Shown one piece after another: positions 7,566 to 15,448 of a DNA stretch of 48,634 bases. Under the pieces are notes generated by a model, which was not told the DNA's origin, did not search any database, and saw nothing but the letters and a program-made list of their open reading frames with translations. This stretch comes from an uncultured Acidimicrobiales bacterium (GTDB taxonomy: Bacteria; Actinomycetota; Acidimicrobiia; Acidimicrobiales; CADCTF01). The stretch is from assembly GCA_902805655.1 (NCBI GenBank), contig CADCTF010000118.1:1-48634 (forward strand), in the 5' to 3' direction. How positions within the stretch are numbered: position 1 is the stretch's first letter; each line of letters starts with the position of its first letter. A program made the position numbers and the translations under genes.

Positions 7566-8276
7566 TCAGCCTGCGGTGGTGGCCAGCACAGCGTCCGCCC
7601 ACAGGCGGTAGCCGGCGGCGCTCGGGTGATAGCCGTCGTCGGCGAAGTACCGATCGGGGTCACGGCGGAACGGTGGGCCGGTGGGGCCGGCGATGTCGAC
7701 GTACGTTGCCCCGTCGTGCTCGGCCGCAGCCCTTCGGACCACGCCGTCGAGTCGCCTACCCCTCCAGCCGGCGATGGCCCGCAGTGGCTGCAACAGCCGG
7801 GGTGGCGCGCCCATGTCGGGCACCCCCAGCACCTGCACCGGCACGCCGGCCGGCAAGGCGTCGAGCAGCTCCCCGTAGCGACGCTCGAAGTCACCGACCT
7901 TCGTCAGGTGGGTGACGTCGTTCGCTCCGACGCTCACGTAGACCACGTCCGGCCTCAGCGCGGCCACTGCGGGGAGCTGCTCGTCCACCACCTCGGCCAG
8001 GGTGGCGCCGGACACGGCCAGCATCTCGACGCGCTGGCCGAGCGAACGCCCCACGACCGACGCCACGGCATCGTCGCCATCGGTGACACCGACCCCCGCG
8101 GCGGTCGAGTCACCGAGCCACACGGCGGTTCGGGGTCCTTCGGCGGGAAAGGACAGGTCGGCAGCCGCCAGCCGGTCGCCTCGGCGGGCCAGCTCCACCT
8201 CGACACCGAGCACGGCCACCACCACCACCGGCACGCTCGCCGCCACCAGCAGGAGCCGGCGGCGACGCACGCTCAC
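7566..8276 (-). CDS. SGNH/GDSL hydrolase with N-terminal membrane anchor
   Basis: A 236-residue GDSL-type esterase. Residues ~8-24 are a hydrophobic signal anchor after an Arg-rich start, so the enzyme is probably exported or membrane-tethered. Block I is WLGDSTAAG (Ser57), block III is GAND (117-120), and block V is DDGYHPSAAGY with the catalytic Asp and His near residues 217-220. SGNH enzymes hydrolyse esters in lipids or acylated sugars. The GTG start overlaps the TGA stop of the MaoC gene (GTGA), so translation is probably coupled to it. Confidence 0.85.
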   Translation of the reverse strand: MSVRRRRLLLVAASVPVVVVAVLGVEVELARRGDRLAAADLSFPAEGPRTAVWLGDSTAAGVGVTDGDDAVASVVGRSLGQRVEMLAVSGATLAEVVDEQLPAVAALRPDVVYVSVGANDVTHLTKVGDFERRYGELLDALPAGVPVQVLGVPDMGAPPRLLQPLRAIAGWRGRRLDGVVRRAAAEHDGATYVDIAGPTGPPFRRDPDRYFADDGYHPSAAGYRLWADAVLATTAG

Positions 8277-8788
8277 GAGGACCAGATGTCCTCGTTGTAC
8301 GGGCGCCGGCGCTGAGGTGCGGCCTCGGACTTCCAGACCATCACCTTGCGGCGGAAGTAGCAGACCTCGTCGCCGTTCTGGTTGAAGCCCTTGGTCTCGA
8401 CCGTGACGATGCCGCGGTCGGGCTTCGAGCTCGAGGGCTTCACGTCGAGCACGCGCGTCTCGGCGTAGATGGTGTCGCCGTGGAAGGTCGGCTTCTGGTG
8501 CGTGAGCGACTCGACCTCGAGGTTGGCGATGGCCGCACCGGACACGTCGGCGACGCTCATGCCGAGCACGAGCGAGTACACGAGGTTGCCGACCACGAGG
8601 TTCTTGCCGTGCACGCTCTCGTGCTCCGCGAACCACGCGTTGGTGTGCACGGGATGGTGGTTCATGGTGATCATGCAGAACAGGTGGTCGTCGTACTCGG
8701 TGATGGTCTTGCCGGGCCAGTGCTTGTAGATGTCACCGACCTGGAAGTCCTCCAGGTACCTGCCGAACGGGCGGTCGTAGGTCGTCAC
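8273..8788 (-). CDS. MaoC-type mesaconyl-CoA hydratase
   Basis: A 171-residue hot-dog-fold enoyl hydratase. The segment YKHWPGKTITEYDDHLFC followed by MNHHPVHTN contains the Asp/His pair of the R-hydratase site. VVGNLVYSLVLGMSVADVSG and KPTFHGDTIYAETRVLD match the MaoC-like protein encoded in the Streptomyces ccr/ethylmalonyl-CoA cluster very closely, from memory. The likely reaction is mesaconyl-CoA to beta-methylmalyl-CoA. The predicted methylsuccinyl-CoA dehydrogenase and methylmalyl-CoA lyase elsewhere in this window support the role. The GTG start at 8788 is 7 bases downstream of a TAACGT box. It leads an operon with the SGNH hydrolase and MutY. Confidence 0.8.
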   Translation of the reverse strand: MTTYDRPFGRYLEDFQVGDIYKHWPGKTITEYDDHLFCMITMNHHPVHTNAWFAEHESVHGKNLVVGNLVYSLVLGMSVADVSGAAIANLEVESLTHQKPTFHGDTIYAETRVLDVKPSSSKPDRGIVTVETKGFNQNGDEVCYFRRKVMVWKSEAAPQRRRPYNEDIWSS

Positions 8789-8795
8789 GGGCGGA

Positions 8796-8801
8796 ACGTT
8801 A
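8796..8801 (-). promoter_or_regulatory. -10 box (TAACGT) for MaoC/SGNH/mutY operon
   Basis: The minus strand reads TAACGT, 7 bases, then the GTG at 8788. It matches the recurrent leaderless geometry. Confidence 0.5.
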
Positions 8802-8833
8802 CGAGAGGGCCGTTCGGGCGGCCAACTGGTCGG

Positions 8834-11158
8834 TCAGCGTCCGCAATACCGCTCGCCGACAGCCGGGCCGTTGTTCATGAAGTACTCGTCGCGAGGACGG
8901 AGGTCGCGGTTGAAGTCCCCGCCTCGCTCGGCGACGGGCACCGAACCATCTGCGATGCACTCCGGCACCGCCGACTCCAGATAGGCGAGGAGCGACGCCT
9001 GCTGGGCGGGGAGGAACGATGTGGCCGGGACGCGGGCGAAGCGCGCCGCCAGCTCGGCCGGCTCGAGCACCAGGGGCTCGCGGCTGGCCAGGGCGAAGGA
9101 CGAGCCGCTGTAGCTCGCCACCGAGTACGCCACCACGTGGGGGAACACGGCCGCGACCGTGTTGGCGACCCGGGGGGTCGGCAGCCACTGCGCCACGATC
9201 CCTCCTTCGGCCAACCGGCTCTCGACGAGCTCGTAGAACTCCTTCGAGTAGAGGCTGCCACTGAAGGCGGAGGTCGGTCGGAGGGTGTCCACGGTGATGA
9301 CGTCGTAGGGGTCGCCATCGGCGAGGAGGTGCTTGCGACCATCACCGACCAGCGCCTCGTAGCGCGGATCCTTCAGCATCAGCTCGATGTCGGTCCTGCC
9401 CTGATCAGCCATCACTTGGAGGAGGTCGTACTGCGGCGCGCACAGCTCGACGGTGCGCGCCAGCCCGACGCGTGGGTCCTGGAGCATGCCGTAGGTGGTG
9501 GAGCCCACGCCGAGCCCGATGGCGAGCGAGCGGTCCGGGTCGGGATGGGCGAGCGTGGGGAGCAGGCCGATGAGGACGTGGAAGTCGTCGTAGGGATGCC
9601 CGTTCTGGATCGACGCGTTGATCGTCAGGAAGGCCGCACCAAAGGCCCTCTCGTGCTTCAGGGCGGCGGCGCAGCTGTGCCCTTCGGCCACGTCCAGGGC
9701 GTGAGGTTCCACCCCGTGGAGGAACGCCCAGAGCTGCTGGTTGGACGGCACGGAGAGGGCCAAGGTGGCCACGACCACGACGACGGCGATCGCTTCCGTG
9801 GCGCGGCGCCGCGATGACCCGGCCATGGCCGCCGCGGCCAGGCCCGTCACGCCCAGAGCGGTGCCGATCAACCGGTAGCTCCCGGCCGTGCCCAAGGTGT
9901 CGAGCAGCACGAAGCCCACCACGAGCGCGCCCAGCACGTTGCCGCAGACGTTGGCGAACACCAGCGCGCCGGTGCGTCGACCGAGCGTGGCCATGCGGTC
10001 CGAGACCAGCGCCTGGACGAAGGGGAACGAGGCGCCCATGCAGAGCACCGGTACGCCCATCAGGGCCAGCGGCGCCCCGACGTAGACGGCGACGACCCTT
10101 CTCCACTGCTCGGCGGAGAGGTCGGTGCCGAAGCCCCCGTTGTACCCCGGTCCACCCAGGTACTCCTCGAACACCTGGTCGAAGCCCAGCCTGGGGAGCA
10201 CCCTGACCACCGCCACCATGGCTGCCATCGCCGAGACGCCGACGGCCAGCTGCAGCCCGAGGAACCACCGCCGTGGGTCCCGACCGGGGCGCACCAGCTT
10301 CGATCCGATTGCCGCACCGGTGCCGAACAGCACGAGGTACAGCGTCAGCACGTGGGCGAAGCTGTACGAGTTGGAGCGCATCACCGCGTCGATGAGCCGG
10401 AAGAAGAGCTGCTCCAGCCCCAGAGCTGCGGCGCCGGTGAAGAAGTAGGCCACGAACCACGGCCAGATGCGTCGAGCCGTGGGAGCAGCCGTGCTCACAG
10501 CACCAACGGAGGGGACGGTCTCGGCGTCGACCAGACCCCCGCTCGGCGCCTCGGCCAGCGACCTCCACAGCAACCCGACCAGAACCGCGGCCAGCAGGTT
10601 GAGCCCGCCGGACAGGCGGACCGAGGTGACGAAGCCGAGGTTGCCGAGCAGGAACCATCCGGCCACAGCAGCACCAAGGGCCGCGCCCACCGTGTTGATG
10701 CCGTACAGGCGTCCCACCAGGCGGCCGGCGTCCTCGATCCTCTCGGTGACCGCACGCGCGACGAGCGGGAGGGAGAGGCCCATGAGCGTCGTCGGCACGA
10801 TGAGCACGGCGACGTTGAAGGCGAACGAGCGACCGGTGCTCTGGAGGTTCGGCGCCAGCTCCCGGTACACGTCGTAGAAGAGGAACACGCTGACCCAGGC
10901 GAAGACGCCGATGGCTGCGTTCGCCGCCGCGAAGGCGAGCAGAGACCGCCGTGCCCCGAGTCGGTCGGCGAGCCGGCCGCCCAGCAGGCTGCCCACACCG
11001 AGGCCTCCGAGGAAGGCAGCGACGACGGTGGTGGCCGACGAGAGATCGACGCCGGAGTGCAGAGAGATGACCCGCTGCCAGACGACTTGCAGGGTGAGCG
11101 CGGAGAACCCGGTGAGGGCGAAGATCGGGGCGAGGATCACCGCAGGCCGGGGACGCAT
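8834..11158 (-). CDS. Fused membrane transporter-like / spermidine synthase-like protein
   Basis: A 774-residue two-part protein. The N-terminal ~460 residues hold about a dozen hydrophobic segments with MFS-like GGRLADRLGARRSLL and ending with a segment beginning GALVFANVCGNVLGALVVGF. The C-terminal ~280 residues are Rossmann-like and related to polyamine aminopropyltransferases: AIGLGVGSTTYGM replaces the usual GGGDG loop, VELCAPQYDLL follows, and VDTLRPTSAFSGSLYSKEFYELV matches the synthase segment. The canonical DGSDP-type catalytic pair is not preserved, so spermidine synthesis is doubtful. Such fusions are widespread and mostly uncharacterised. The start is ATG 11158, with TAGAAC (one mismatch to TAnnnT) 6 bases upstream. 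Confidence 0.8.
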   Translation of the reverse strand: MRPRPAVILAPIFALTGFSALTLQVVWQRVISLHSGVDLSSATTVVAAFLGGLGVGSLLGGRLADRLGARRSLLAFAAANAAIGVFAWVSVFLFYDVYRELAPNLQSTGRSFAFNVAVLIVPTTLMGLSLPLVARAVTERIEDAGRLVGRLYGINTVGAALGAAVAGWFLLGNLGFVTSVRLSGGLNLLAAVLVGLLWRSLAEAPSGGLVDAETVPSVGAVSTAAPTARRIWPWFVAYFFTGAAALGLEQLFFRLIDAVMRSNSYSFAHVLTLYLVLFGTGAAIGSKLVRPGRDPRRWFLGLQLAVGVSAMAAMVAVVRVLPRLGFDQVFEEYLGGPGYNGGFGTDLSAEQWRRVVAVYVGAPLALMGVPVLCMGASFPFVQALVSDRMATLGRRTGALVFANVCGNVLGALVVGFVLLDTLGTAGSYRLIGTALGVTGLAAAAMAGSSRRRATEAIAVVVVVATLALSVPSNQQLWAFLHGVEPHALDVAEGHSCAAALKHERAFGAAFLTINASIQNGHPYDDFHVLIGLLPTLAHPDPDRSLAIGLGVGSTTYGMLQDPRVGLARTVELCAPQYDLLQVMADQGRTDIELMLKDPRYEALVGDGRKHLLADGDPYDVITVDTLRPTSAFSGSLYSKEFYELVESRLAEGGIVAQWLPTPRVANTVAAVFPHVVAYSVASYSGSSFALASREPLVLEPAELAARFARVPATSFLPAQQASLLAYLESAVPECIADGSVPVAERGGDFNRDLRPRDEYFMNNGPAVGERYCGR

Positions 11159-11300
11159 CAACAGGTTCTAGCGCGCCCGTGCCGACCCACCTGGTTGCTC
11201 GAGCGCGAGCGGTCGGAGCGGTCCGCGAGCCAACGGGGTGTCAACGCTCGCGCATGGTCCGCGCACGGTGGCCCGGTCGAGTCATTTCCTCCTCATCACT

Positions 11301-11328
11301 TTGCAGAGCGCGGCCACGTGACTACCGT
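11301..11328 (+). promoter_or_regulatory. Possible promoter of PilZ gene
   Basis: TTGCAG at 11301-11306 and TACCGT at 11323-11328 are 16 bases apart. They lie about 30 bases before the ATG at 11359, which would give a short leader containing AGGAACGAG. Confidence 0.35.
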
Positions 11329-11358
11329 GAGGAGTGAGGCGACAGGAACGAGATCGAC

Positions 11359-11952
11359 ATGAAGACCGCATGGAAGCCCATTGCTGGACAAGTTGCCCTG
11401 ATCGAGCTCGACGGCGAACCGGACTGCCTCACCGGTGTCGTGCTGCAGACGGAGGGTGATCCCGTGGTCATCGACCTGGGTGCCTCGCCGCAGACGCCGG
11501 CCCACGGCGTGCAGGTCGTCGCCAGCTTCTTCGCTCCTGACGCGCTCTACCGCGTGAGCGCGACGTCCACGCCGCATGAGGGCCGAGGAGGAACCATCGA
11601 CCTCTCCGTGCACAACATCGAACGGGTGCAGCGCCGTACGGCGCCTCGCGTCCATGCCGCAGTACCCGTGGTGCTCTCCGATCTCGACGACCCGGGCGAC
11701 CGCACGAGCGTCACCGGAGAGAGCATCGACGTCGGCCCCGGCGGGTGCCGGGTGCGGACGCAGAAGCGCTTCCCCGCCGGCTGCGACCCGACCGTCACCC
11801 TCCACCTGCCGAACGGCGTCGACGTGGTGGCCCTGGGGGCCGTGCTGCAAGCCCACCGCACGGACGCGTGGGAGTACCGCATCGTCTTCCTCTCCATCGA
11901 CGACGACGACCGCGACCGCCTGAGCGCCTTTGCCGAGGCTCAGGACTCGTAG
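11359..11952 (+). CDS. PilZ-domain cyclic-di-GMP receptor candidate
   Basis: A 197-residue protein with an N-terminal YcgR-like beta domain (1-90) and a C-terminal PilZ domain. QRRTAPRVHA gives the RxxxR motif at Arg93-Arg97. SIDVGPGGCRV (123-132) corresponds to the (D/N)xSxxG motif, with Ser replaced by Gly, which usually still permits the fold. PilZ proteins bind c-di-GMP and modulate motility, pili or exopolysaccharide. Together with PilT this suggests surface motility control, though the two are 6 kb apart. The C-terminus overlaps the convergent acyl-CoA dehydrogenase by 13 bases. Confidence 0.8.
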   Translation: MKTAWKPIAGQVALIELDGEPDCLTGVVLQTEGDPVVIDLGASPQTPAHGVQVVASFFAPDALYRVSATSTPHEGRGGTIDLSVHNIERVQRRTAPRVHAAVPVVLSDLDDPGDRTSVTGESIDVGPGGCRVRTQKRFPAGCDPTVTLHLPNGVDVVALGAVLQAHRTDAWEYRIVFLSIDDDDRDRLSAFAEAQDS

Positions 11953-13097
11953 CGGTCGAGCAGGCCCCGGGCGATGACGAGGCGTTGGATCTCGTTGGTG
12001 CCCTCGCCGATCAGCATCAGCGGAGCGTCCCGGTAGTAGCGCTCGACCGGTAGCTCGGTCGTGTAGCCGTAGCCGCCGTGCACCCGCATCGCCTCGGTGG
12101 CCACCTCGAACGCCGTCTCCGACGCGAACAGCTTGGCCATGCCGGCCTCGACGTCGGCCCGCTCGCCCGCGTCGATGCGCTGTGCCGCCGATCGCGTGAG
12201 CAGCCTCGACGCCTCCAGCTTGGTGGCCATGTCGGCCAGCTTGAACTGGATGGCCTGATGGCGGGCGATGGGCACGCCGAACGTCTGACGCTGCTGCGCG
12301 TAGCGCATCGACGCCTCGAAGGCGGCGCGTGCGACTCCGCACGCGCGTGCGGCGATGTTCACCCGTCCGAGCTCGAGGGCTCCCAGTATCTGGGGGAGGC
12401 CACGGCCCAACGCCTCCACCCCGCCCAGCACCGCGGTCACCGGCACCCGGTGGGCGTCGTAGGTCATCTCCACCGTCTCGACGCCCTTGTACCCGAGCTT
12501 GTCGATCTTCCGGCTCACGGTGATCCCGCCGGAGGTGTGGCCAGGTTCCTTCTCCACCATGAAGCACGTGATGCCCTCCGGCGTCTTGGCCGCCAGGGCC
12601 ACGATGCCGGCTCGCTCGCCGTTGGTGACCCACGCCTTGGTTCCGTCGATCACGTACTCATCGCCGTCAGGCGTCGCCCGGCAGCGCAACGCCCGCGTGT
12701 CGCTACCGGCATCGGGTTCGGACAACGACAGGCAACCGCGGCGCTCTCCCGACGCCATCTGCGGCAACCAGCGCCTTCGCTGGTCCTCGGTCCCGTGCAG
12801 CTTCAGCAACGTGGCCCCGATGAGGTGGGTGTTGAAGACCCCGGTGAGCGACATCCACCCCGCGGCCACCTCCTCGACGATGCGGGCGTAGGTGACGGTG
12901 TCGAGCCCCAGCCCGCCGTACTCAAGCGGGATCGTGGCGCCGAACAGCCCCAGCGCGGCCAGCCCGTCCACCAGCTCATCCGGGTAAGCATCGGCGTGCT
13001 CGAGGGCCGAGGCGGCCGGCACCACCTCCTGCTGCACGTACTTGCGCACCGCCGCGACGAGGTCGTCGGCCAGCTCTGGATCGGTTGCGGGGATCAC
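11940..13097 (-). CDS. Acyl-CoA dehydrogenase
   Basis: A 385-residue FAD-dependent acyl-CoA dehydrogenase of normal length. CLSLSEPDAGSD is the first signature and the second is QRQTFGVPIARHQAIQFKLADM. The C-terminal RVHGGYGYTTELPVERYYRD leads to IGEGTNEIQR, whose Glu is in the catalytic-base position. It catalyses alpha,beta-desaturation of an acyl-CoA and passes electrons to ETF. The chain-length preference cannot be read. The start is GTG 13097, divergent from the methyltransferase at 13135 with only 37 bases between the starts. Confidence 0.9.
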   Translation of the reverse strand: MIPATDPELADDLVAAVRKYVQQEVVPAASALEHADAYPDELVDGLAALGLFGATIPLEYGGLGLDTVTYARIVEEVAAGWMSLTGVFNTHLIGATLLKLHGTEDQRRRWLPQMASGERRGCLSLSEPDAGSDTRALRCRATPDGDEYVIDGTKAWVTNGERAGIVALAAKTPEGITCFMVEKEPGHTSGGITVSRKIDKLGYKGVETVEMTYDAHRVPVTAVLGGVEALGRGLPQILGALELGRVNIAARACGVARAAFEASMRYAQQRQTFGVPIARHQAIQFKLADMATKLEASRLLTRSAAQRIDAGERADVEAGMAKLFASETAFEVATEAMRVHGGYGYTTELPVERYYRDAPLMLIGEGTNEIQRLVIARGLLDRYES

Positions 13098-13121
13098 GCC
13101 CGATGCTTAGCCGAGTGGCTC

Positions 13122-13127
13122 TAACGT
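13122..13127 (+). promoter_or_regulatory. -10 box (TAACGT) for methyltransferase gene
   Basis: TAACGT, 7 bases, then ATG 13135. No Shine-Dalgarno sequence is visible in the 7-base gap. Confidence 0.5.
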
Positions 13128-13134
13128 CGCCGCG

Positions 13135-13779
13135 ATGAACGAGCTGGGGCTCCGCAACGACGTCTACCGGAGACCGCTGGCCACCGCCCTCGACCGGCTG
13201 GGCCTGCAGGAGGGCTGGCGCTGTGTCGACGTCGGCGCCGGCGGCGGTGACGTCACCGTGGCGCTGGCCGAGCTGGTGGGCCGCGACGGTCGCGTCTATG
13301 CCGTCGACAGCGACCCGCAGGCTCGTGACGCCGTGGCCGCAGCCGCCGCCGAGCACGCCCAGGCCCAGGTGATCGCGCTCACACAAGCCGCCGAGAACCT
13401 CACCCTCCCGGAGGAGGTCGACCTGGCCTTCTGCCGGTTCGTGCTCATGCACGTCCTCGATCCCACGCTGGTGCTGCGGCGGATGGGCTCAGCCGTCCGG
13501 CCCGGCGGCTGGGTGGTCGCCCAGGAGCCGGTCACGTCGGCGGGTCGCATCGACGGTGTGCCCTTCACGATGCCGGACGCCCGCCACCCCGACGTCGGCG
13601 CGTTCCTCCCGGCGATGGTGCGGGCGGCGGGGCTGGAGGTGGTCGACGCATGGGCCGAGGCTCCGGCCGGAGCGGGCCCCGGACCGGTGAGCGAGTACCT
13701 GACCCACCTGACCGAGGTGGACCCGGGCGACAGCTCGGTGATCCTTCCGCCGCTGGTGACGGTGGTGGCCCGCCGCTGA
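13135..13779 (+). CDS. Class I SAM-dependent methyltransferase
   Basis: A 214-residue Rossmann methyltransferase. VDVGAGGGDVTVALAELVG is motif I, AVDSDPQA carries the acidic residue at the end of beta2, and FCRFVLMHVLDP is the post-motif II region of small-molecule methyltransferases. RPGGWVVAQEP is motif III. The substrate is unknown. It sits between two acyl-CoA dehydrogenase genes, and a lipid or quinone substrate is only a guess. It is followed 42 bases later by the methylsuccinyl-CoA dehydrogenase gene, which has its own predicted -10 box. Confidence 0.8.
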   Translation: MNELGLRNDVYRRPLATALDRLGLQEGWRCVDVGAGGGDVTVALAELVGRDGRVYAVDSDPQARDAVAAAAAEHAQAQVIALTQAAENLTLPEEVDLAFCRFVLMHVLDPTLVLRRMGSAVRPGGWVVAQEPVTSAGRIDGVPFTMPDARHPDVGAFLPAMVRAAGLEVVDAWAEAPAGAGPGPVSEYLTHLTEVDPGDSSVILPPLVTVVARR

Positions 13780-13809
13780 CGGGACTGTGAGCAGGAGCTG
13801 AGGCGTCGG

Positions 13810-13815
13810 TAACCT
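13810..13815 (+). promoter_or_regulatory. -10 box (TAACCT) for methylsuccinyl-CoA dehydrogenase gene
   Basis: TAACCT, 6 bases, then ATG 13822. It fits the recurrent leaderless arrangement. Confidence 0.5.
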
Positions 13816-13821
13816 CCGACC

Positions 13822-15423
13822 ATGGCCGCCGCACCTGACCTGACCGCCGCCGCCGTAGCTGTCGAGCTCGCCAAGAGCGTCATCGACCAGGCTGCGGCCC
13901 ATCTCGCGGGCAACGGCGGTGTGGACGCCAACCAGGCGGCCGCGTACGACCTGTCCCACGCAGCCGCGGCCGTGGAGAACGCCCGCGCCGTGCTCGACTA
14001 CGGCGCCAAGGGAGACGTGGAGAGTCGCATCGCGTGCGCGTTCGTGGCCGACGCCATCTACGACCTCGTCACCCGCACCCTGGGTCACGAGGACGACTGG
14101 GGCATCGCCGACGACGCGCTCGCCGGCACGCGGGCCTTCATGCAGGCCTACCGCGACCCGGAGTTCGTGGCCGCGCTGGCCACCACCGCCGGGCCCCGCC
14201 ACCTCGACAGCGACTTCGAGATGGTGCAGGACACGTTCCGCCGCTTCGCCGAGGACAAGATCCGCTCGGTGGCCGAGCACATCCACCGCACCAACAGCGA
14301 CATCCCGGAAGACCTGATCGGCGGCCTGGCGGAGCTCGGCACGTTCGGCCTCAGCGTGCCGGAGGAGTACGGGGGATGGGCCGCCGGCGGGGAAGGCGAG
14401 TACCTGTCCATGGTGGTGGCCACCGAGGAGCTGTCCCGGGGCTCCCTCGGAGCCGGCGGCTCCCTCATCACCCGCCCCGAGATCCTCACGCGTGCCCTCG
14501 TGAAGGGCGGCACCGAGGAGCAGAAGCAGAAGTGGCTGCCGAGCCTGGCCACCGGCGAGATCATGGCGGCTGTCGCGGTGACCGAGCCGGACTACGGATC
14601 CGATGTGGCCGGGATCAAGGTCACCGCCACGCCGACCGAGGGCGGCTGGCTCATCAACGGGGTCAAGACCTGGTGCACCTTCGCCGCCCGGGCCGACGTG
14701 CTCATGCTCCTGGCCCGCACCGACCCCGACAAGACCAAGGGCCACCGTGGTCTCAGCCTCTTCATCGTGCCCAAGCCCCGTGGGGAGGGTCACGGCTTCG
14801 AGTTCACCCAGGAGGCGGACGGCCGCCCCTCGGCCGGGAAGATGGAGGGACGGGCCATCGACACCATCGGCTACCGAGGCATGCACTCCTACGAGGTGGC
14901 CTTCGACGCCTGGTTCGTGCCGGCCGAGAACCAGATCGGCGGAGAGGCCGGGCTCGGCCGGGGCTTCTACCTCCAGATGGAGGGCTTCGAGAACGGCCGG
15001 CTGCAGACCGCGGCCCGAGCCGTCGGCGTGATGCAGGCGGCCTACGAGGCCGCGCTCGACTACGCCCAGAACCGGGTGGTGTTCGGCTCGGCGATCATCG
15101 ACTACCAGCTGACCCAGGTGAAGCTCGGCCGCATGGCGGTGATCATCCAGTCGGCCCGCCAGTTCATGTACGAGGTGGGTCGGCTCATGGCCAAGGGCGA
15201 GGGCGCCATGGAGGCGTCGATGGTCAAGGCCTACGTCTGCCGGGCGGCGGAGTGGGTCACGCGGGAAGCGCTGCAGATACACGGCGGCATGGGCTACGCC
15301 GAGGAGTTCCCGGTGTCCCGCTACTTCCTCGACGCTCGGGTGCTTTCGATCTTCGAGGGTGCGGATGAAACACTTGCGCTCAAGGTCATCGCCCGGCGCC
15401 TCCTCGAGCGCGCCGCCGCCTGA
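13822..15423 (+). CDS. mcd: (2S)-methylsuccinyl-CoA dehydrogenase
   Basis: A 533-residue acyl-CoA dehydrogenase with an extra ~130-residue helical N-terminal domain (AAYDLSHAAAAVENARAVLDYG), the hallmark of methylsuccinyl-CoA dehydrogenases, which are ~550 residues versus ~380 for ordinary members. The core shows AVAVTEPDYGSDVAGIKV, then KTWCTFAARADVLMLLARTD, ENGRLQTAARAVGVMQAAYE and QIHGGMGYAEEF. The C-terminal SIFEGADETLALKVIARRLL places the catalytic Glu at ~512. The enzyme oxidises methylsuccinyl-CoA to mesaconyl-CoA in the ethylmalonyl-CoA pathway. It is followed 25 bases later by an acyl-CoA synthetase. Substrate assignment rests on domain layout and remembered similarity. Confidence 0.8.
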   Translation: MAAAPDLTAAAVAVELAKSVIDQAAAHLAGNGGVDANQAAAYDLSHAAAAVENARAVLDYGAKGDVESRIACAFVADAIYDLVTRTLGHEDDWGIADDALAGTRAFMQAYRDPEFVAALATTAGPRHLDSDFEMVQDTFRRFAEDKIRSVAEHIHRTNSDIPEDLIGGLAELGTFGLSVPEEYGGWAAGGEGEYLSMVVATEELSRGSLGAGGSLITRPEILTRALVKGGTEEQKQKWLPSLATGEIMAAVAVTEPDYGSDVAGIKVTATPTEGGWLINGVKTWCTFAARADVLMLLARTDPDKTKGHRGLSLFIVPKPRGEGHGFEFTQEADGRPSAGKMEGRAIDTIGYRGMHSYEVAFDAWFVPAENQIGGEAGLGRGFYLQMEGFENGRLQTAARAVGVMQAAYEAALDYAQNRVVFGSAIIDYQLTQVKLGRMAVIIQSARQFMYEVGRLMAKGEGAMEASMVKAYVCRAAEWVTREALQIHGGMGYAEEFPVSRYFLDARVLSIFEGADETLALKVIARRLLERAAA

Positions 15424-15436
15424 GGCCGCCACCACG

Positions 15437-15444
15437 AAGGGGAA
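15437..15444 (+). promoter_or_regulatory. Ribosome binding site of acyl-CoA synthetase gene
   Basis: AAGGGGAA lies 4 bases before ATG 15449. It fixes that ATG as the start rather than upstream in-frame codons that overlap mcd. Confidence 0.6.
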
Positions 15445-15448
15445 CACC

